This document shows positions 62,130-64,000 of a stretch of DNA of 64,000 nt, piece by piece. The notes under the pieces are model-generated. The model did no database searches and was not told the origin of the DNA. It was given only the letters and a program-made list of their open reading frames with translations. The position numbers and the translations under genes were made by a program. The stretch's first letter is position 1; each line of letters opens with the position of its first letter. The stretch covers positions 4,663,302 through 4,727,301 of the forward strand of contig NZ_LT732548.1 of NCBI RefSeq assembly GCF_900155685.1, given 5' to 3'. This DNA is from Paenibacillus bouchesdurhonensis. GTDB taxonomy: Bacteria; Bacillota; Bacilli; Paenibacillales; Paenibacillaceae.

Positions 62130-62861
62130 TTGATAAATAAATATTTAAATATATGTATGCTATCCGCGGCGATAGCTCTTGCGCTTGCTGCCTGCAGCAG
62201 CCCTAGCGGCAACAACCAGAACAGCATTACCAGCAATAACGGCAACGCATACTCGTCAACAACCGACGATAAGGACTTAATACATCTAGTCAAAGCCGAA
62301 GACATCATCATTTCTGCGCCGGCAGCTGCAGATTCAGATGTTTATACTAGTCTGACCGTTCAAGCCGGCAAGCTGAGCAAGACCTTCCCTTGGAAGAACG
62401 TAACTAACCCAACGTACCAGCCTACCGTTCACATCGCAGATGTCGACGGCGACAATCAGAATGAAATTATCATAATCCTGACAAGCGGCTATGGAACAGG
62501 TGTAAATGAACAAGAAATTCATGTGCTCAATAAAGAGGATCTATCTGAGCTTGCCTTCGAGAATCCCCTGCAGGTTATAGAAAAGGAGATCACCTCGCAA
62601 ATTATACATAACGAGGATCAAATCAAAGTCATGGTCGAGACGACCGGCAAGAAAGTGGAGAGAACCTACTCTGAATCGGATGCAGTGATGTGGAATGAAG
62701 AGGTCGCGTTCGAGTCGATGATTAGCTACAGCGTCACCGATAACGTAATTACCGCAACCGTTCCGGGGAGTGTGTCCCCTGCTTTATTTGCCGTGTATGC
62801 CAAACTGGAGTATGACTCGAGCCTAAAAGTAAAGACGATCAACATAGAGCCCATTCTATAA
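62130..62861 (+). CDS. Lipoprotein, unknown function
   Basis: 243 residues. The TTG at 62130 is 9 bases after AGGAG and is chosen over the TTG at 62121, which overlaps it. Signal peptide with lipobox ALAACS (Cys ~21), Asn/Ser-rich spacer, then a beta-rich domain with calcium-binding-like DVDGDNQNEIIIILTS (~105-120), as in FG-GAP or integrin-type proteins. Acts on the outer surface; substrate not inferable. Confidence 0.75.
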   Translation: MINKYLNICMLSAAIALALAACSSPSGNNQNSITSNNGNAYSSTTDDKDLIHLVKAEDIIISAPAAADSDVYTSLTVQAGKLSKTFPWKNVTNPTYQPTVHIADVDGDNQNEIIIILTSGYGTGVNEQEIHVLNKEDLSELAFENPLQVIEKEITSQIIHNEDQIKVMVETTGKKVERTYSESDAVMWNEEVAFESMISYSVTDNVITATVPGSVSPALFAVYAKLEYDSSLKVKTINIEPIL

Positions 62862-62935
62862 ACCAGTAAGCTATAATAAGCACAAGTAAAGGGTGAGGAG
62901 TGGATGTGCTCCTCAGCTTATCCAAACGAAAGAAC

Positions 62936-62957
62936 CTCGCGCGGCGTGCCGCGCGAG
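62936..62957. terminator. Perfect GC-rich hairpin between convergent genes
   Basis: 9-bp stem CTCGCGCGG/CCGCGCGAG with loop CGTG, between the lipoprotein (+) and permease (-) genes; on the minus strand followed by GTTCTTTCG. Likely the shared terminator. Confidence 0.7.
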
Positions 62958-62964
62958 ACTCTCT

Positions 62965-63723
62965 CTATATTTCGACTTTCTTGCTCAGCAAATAGTCGAT
63001 AAGCACCAGCATCAACACCATGATCGCTCCCTCAAACAGCAGCTGTCCTGCCGACAGCAACGGAGTCGTAGATATGACCTCGGCATTCACACCCATAGTG
63101 GAGTGCTGCACACTGCCGATTCGAAACAGCATCATATCATATCCTCCAAAGAGCCACTGCTCGACCAATCCCACTGCATTTTGAATCAAAATGAACGCAA
63201 GGAGTCCGACCCAGGTACCTGCTTTGCCCCGTAAACTTACACTGGCTCCGATCGTCATCGACACAAGAATGCTCAGCATCAAAAAGGTGAGGGACCAGCC
63301 TATTAGAAAAATAATTTCGAACCAGCCCAGCACATCAGCAACGACCAGCTCCTGCGGCCACCATAAGTCAAAATAGACAAATCGACTATAAATCCAATAA
63401 TGAATAAAGGCTACAGCCCCTAACACTATGTTAAACAACCACCATAGGACTATGCAGGATACTGCATTCCACATCGGACGAATCGGCAGTAACCTGCGGC
63501 TGTAGGCTTTCATGTTATTCTCGTACGTCTTTGACGCAAGAATAATCAGAATAATTCCGGTCATCACATACAGCATAATGGAAAGCATAAACATGATCGA
63601 CTGTTCCCAGCCTCTGACATTGCCTACGACTCCGATTGCGATTTGCAGAACAACCAGCACAGCAAGAAGTCCGAGCGATAGATTCGCGTTCCGCTTCCAA
63701 TCGTACTTAAGCAGCCTCAACAT
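62965..63723 (-). CDS. ABC transporter permease
   Basis: 252 residues with six hydrophobic spans (LGLLAVLVVLQIAIGVV, FMLSIMLYVMTGIILIIL, VLWWLFNIVLGAVAF and others), no periplasmic domain. Matches ABC-2-type permeases of bacitracin/antibiotic-type exporters in Firmicutes. The ATG overlaps the stop of the ATPase gene (63723), so translationally coupled. Confidence 0.85.
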   Translation of the reverse strand: MLRLLKYDWKRNANLSLGLLAVLVVLQIAIGVVGNVRGWEQSIMFMLSIMLYVMTGIILIILASKTYENNMKAYSRRLLPIRPMWNAVSCIVLWWLFNIVLGAVAFIHYWIYSRFVYFDLWWPQELVVADVLGWFEIIFLIGWSLTFLMLSILVSMTIGASVSLRGKAGTWVGLLAFILIQNAVGLVEQWLFGGYDMMLFRIGSVQHSTMGVNAEVISTTPLLSAGQLLFEGAIMVLMLVLIDYLLSKKVEI

Positions 63724-64000
63724 TACGCATACACCTCTTTAAACATGTCATCGACACTTTTGCCATACTTCATTCGGATCTCCTCTACCTCTTGCTGCAT
63801 TACGACTTCACCCTCGCGGATAAAAATGACTTCATCGAAAATCCGCTCGATATCCCTTACGAGGTGGGTCGAGATGAGCAAACTGCTATCCTCGTTATAA
63901 AATTCAACGATGGCATCAAGAATTTTATCCCGCGCAACCGGGTCAACTCCGCCAATCGGCTCATCCAGCAAATACAGCCTGGCGTTTCTCGATAACGTTA
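63723..64000 (-). CDS. ABC transporter ATP-binding protein (5' end beyond window)
   Basis: Only the C-terminal ~92 residues are inside the window: LYLLDEPIGGVDPVARDKIL is the Walker B plus D-loop, SLLISTHLVRDIERIFDEVI contains the switch His, and VDDMFKEVYA ends the protein. The gene starts beyond the right edge. Its stop overlaps the permease start, so the pair forms an exporter, perhaps for a peptide or lipid II-type antibiotic. Confidence 0.92.
   Translation of the reverse strand, partial: TLSRNARLYLLDEPIGGVDPVARDKILDAIVEFYNEDSSLLISTHLVRDIERIFDEVIFIREGEVVMQQEVEEIRMKYGKSVDDMFKEVYA

Overview
The window looks like a low-to-mid-GC Gram-positive chromosome, most likely Paenibacillus or a close relative. 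The evidence is the sort of genes present (S-layer-type surface proteins, a CuAO_N1/NHL lipo-surface protein, RlmCD, YerC, DagK, YerB, CorA, Pit plus DUF47, formate-THF ligase), strong AGGAGG-type ribosome binding sites, many TTG/GTG starts and many U-tailed intrinsic terminators.

Layout. 1-5,958: a giant secreted surface protein with four tandem isopeptide-type repeats, cut by the window edge. 6.5-13.3 kb: HIT protein, UvrA-like ABC ATPase, tRNA-dihydrouridine synthase, NhaC antiporter behind a structured leader, and a sensor-domain membrane protein. 13.5-14.7 kb: debris (a 3' tRNA-Ala fragment, a 5'-truncated SLH gene, an internally deleted copy of a hydrolase gene). 14.7-25.8 kb: NHL/FecR surface protein, giant pseudokinase-ATPase-LuxR regulator, Fhs, ankyrin lipoprotein. 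25.8-33.1 kb: a gene graveyard with remnants of MenG-type methyltransferase, SdpI/DUF1648, HsdM, secreted SLH-type protein, GNAT, Nudix and an RlmD tail, interleaved with an MFS transporter and two hydrolase genes.

33,161-50,592: a 17.4-kb integrative element bounded by a 27-bp direct repeat with a tyrosine integrase at its right end. It has a regulator, an excisionase-like HTH gene, a PrimPol/DUF3987 replication protein, a string of small genes and a tape-measure protein, but no capsid, portal, terminase or conjugation genes. I read it as a phage satellite or a heavily reduced prophage. Its left edge carries an ADP-ribosyltransferase / small protein / SecB-like chaperone operon that resembles the toxin-antitoxin-chaperone defence system CmdTAC. 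Between that operon and the tape-measure operon lies about 3 kb of non-coding DNA packed with non-identical short perfect inverted repeats; a second smaller cluster sits at 43.4-44.0 kb. Three copies of a ~105-bp repeat mark gene boundaries in the element.

50.7-64 kb: housekeeping DNA: RlmCD, DagK, CbiX-like chelatase, YerC, a basic protein, CorA, Pit/DUF47 phosphate uptake, YerB, an esterase, membrane and lipoproteins, and an ABC exporter cut by the right edge.

All family calls come from reading translated sequence and motifs; no database search was run.
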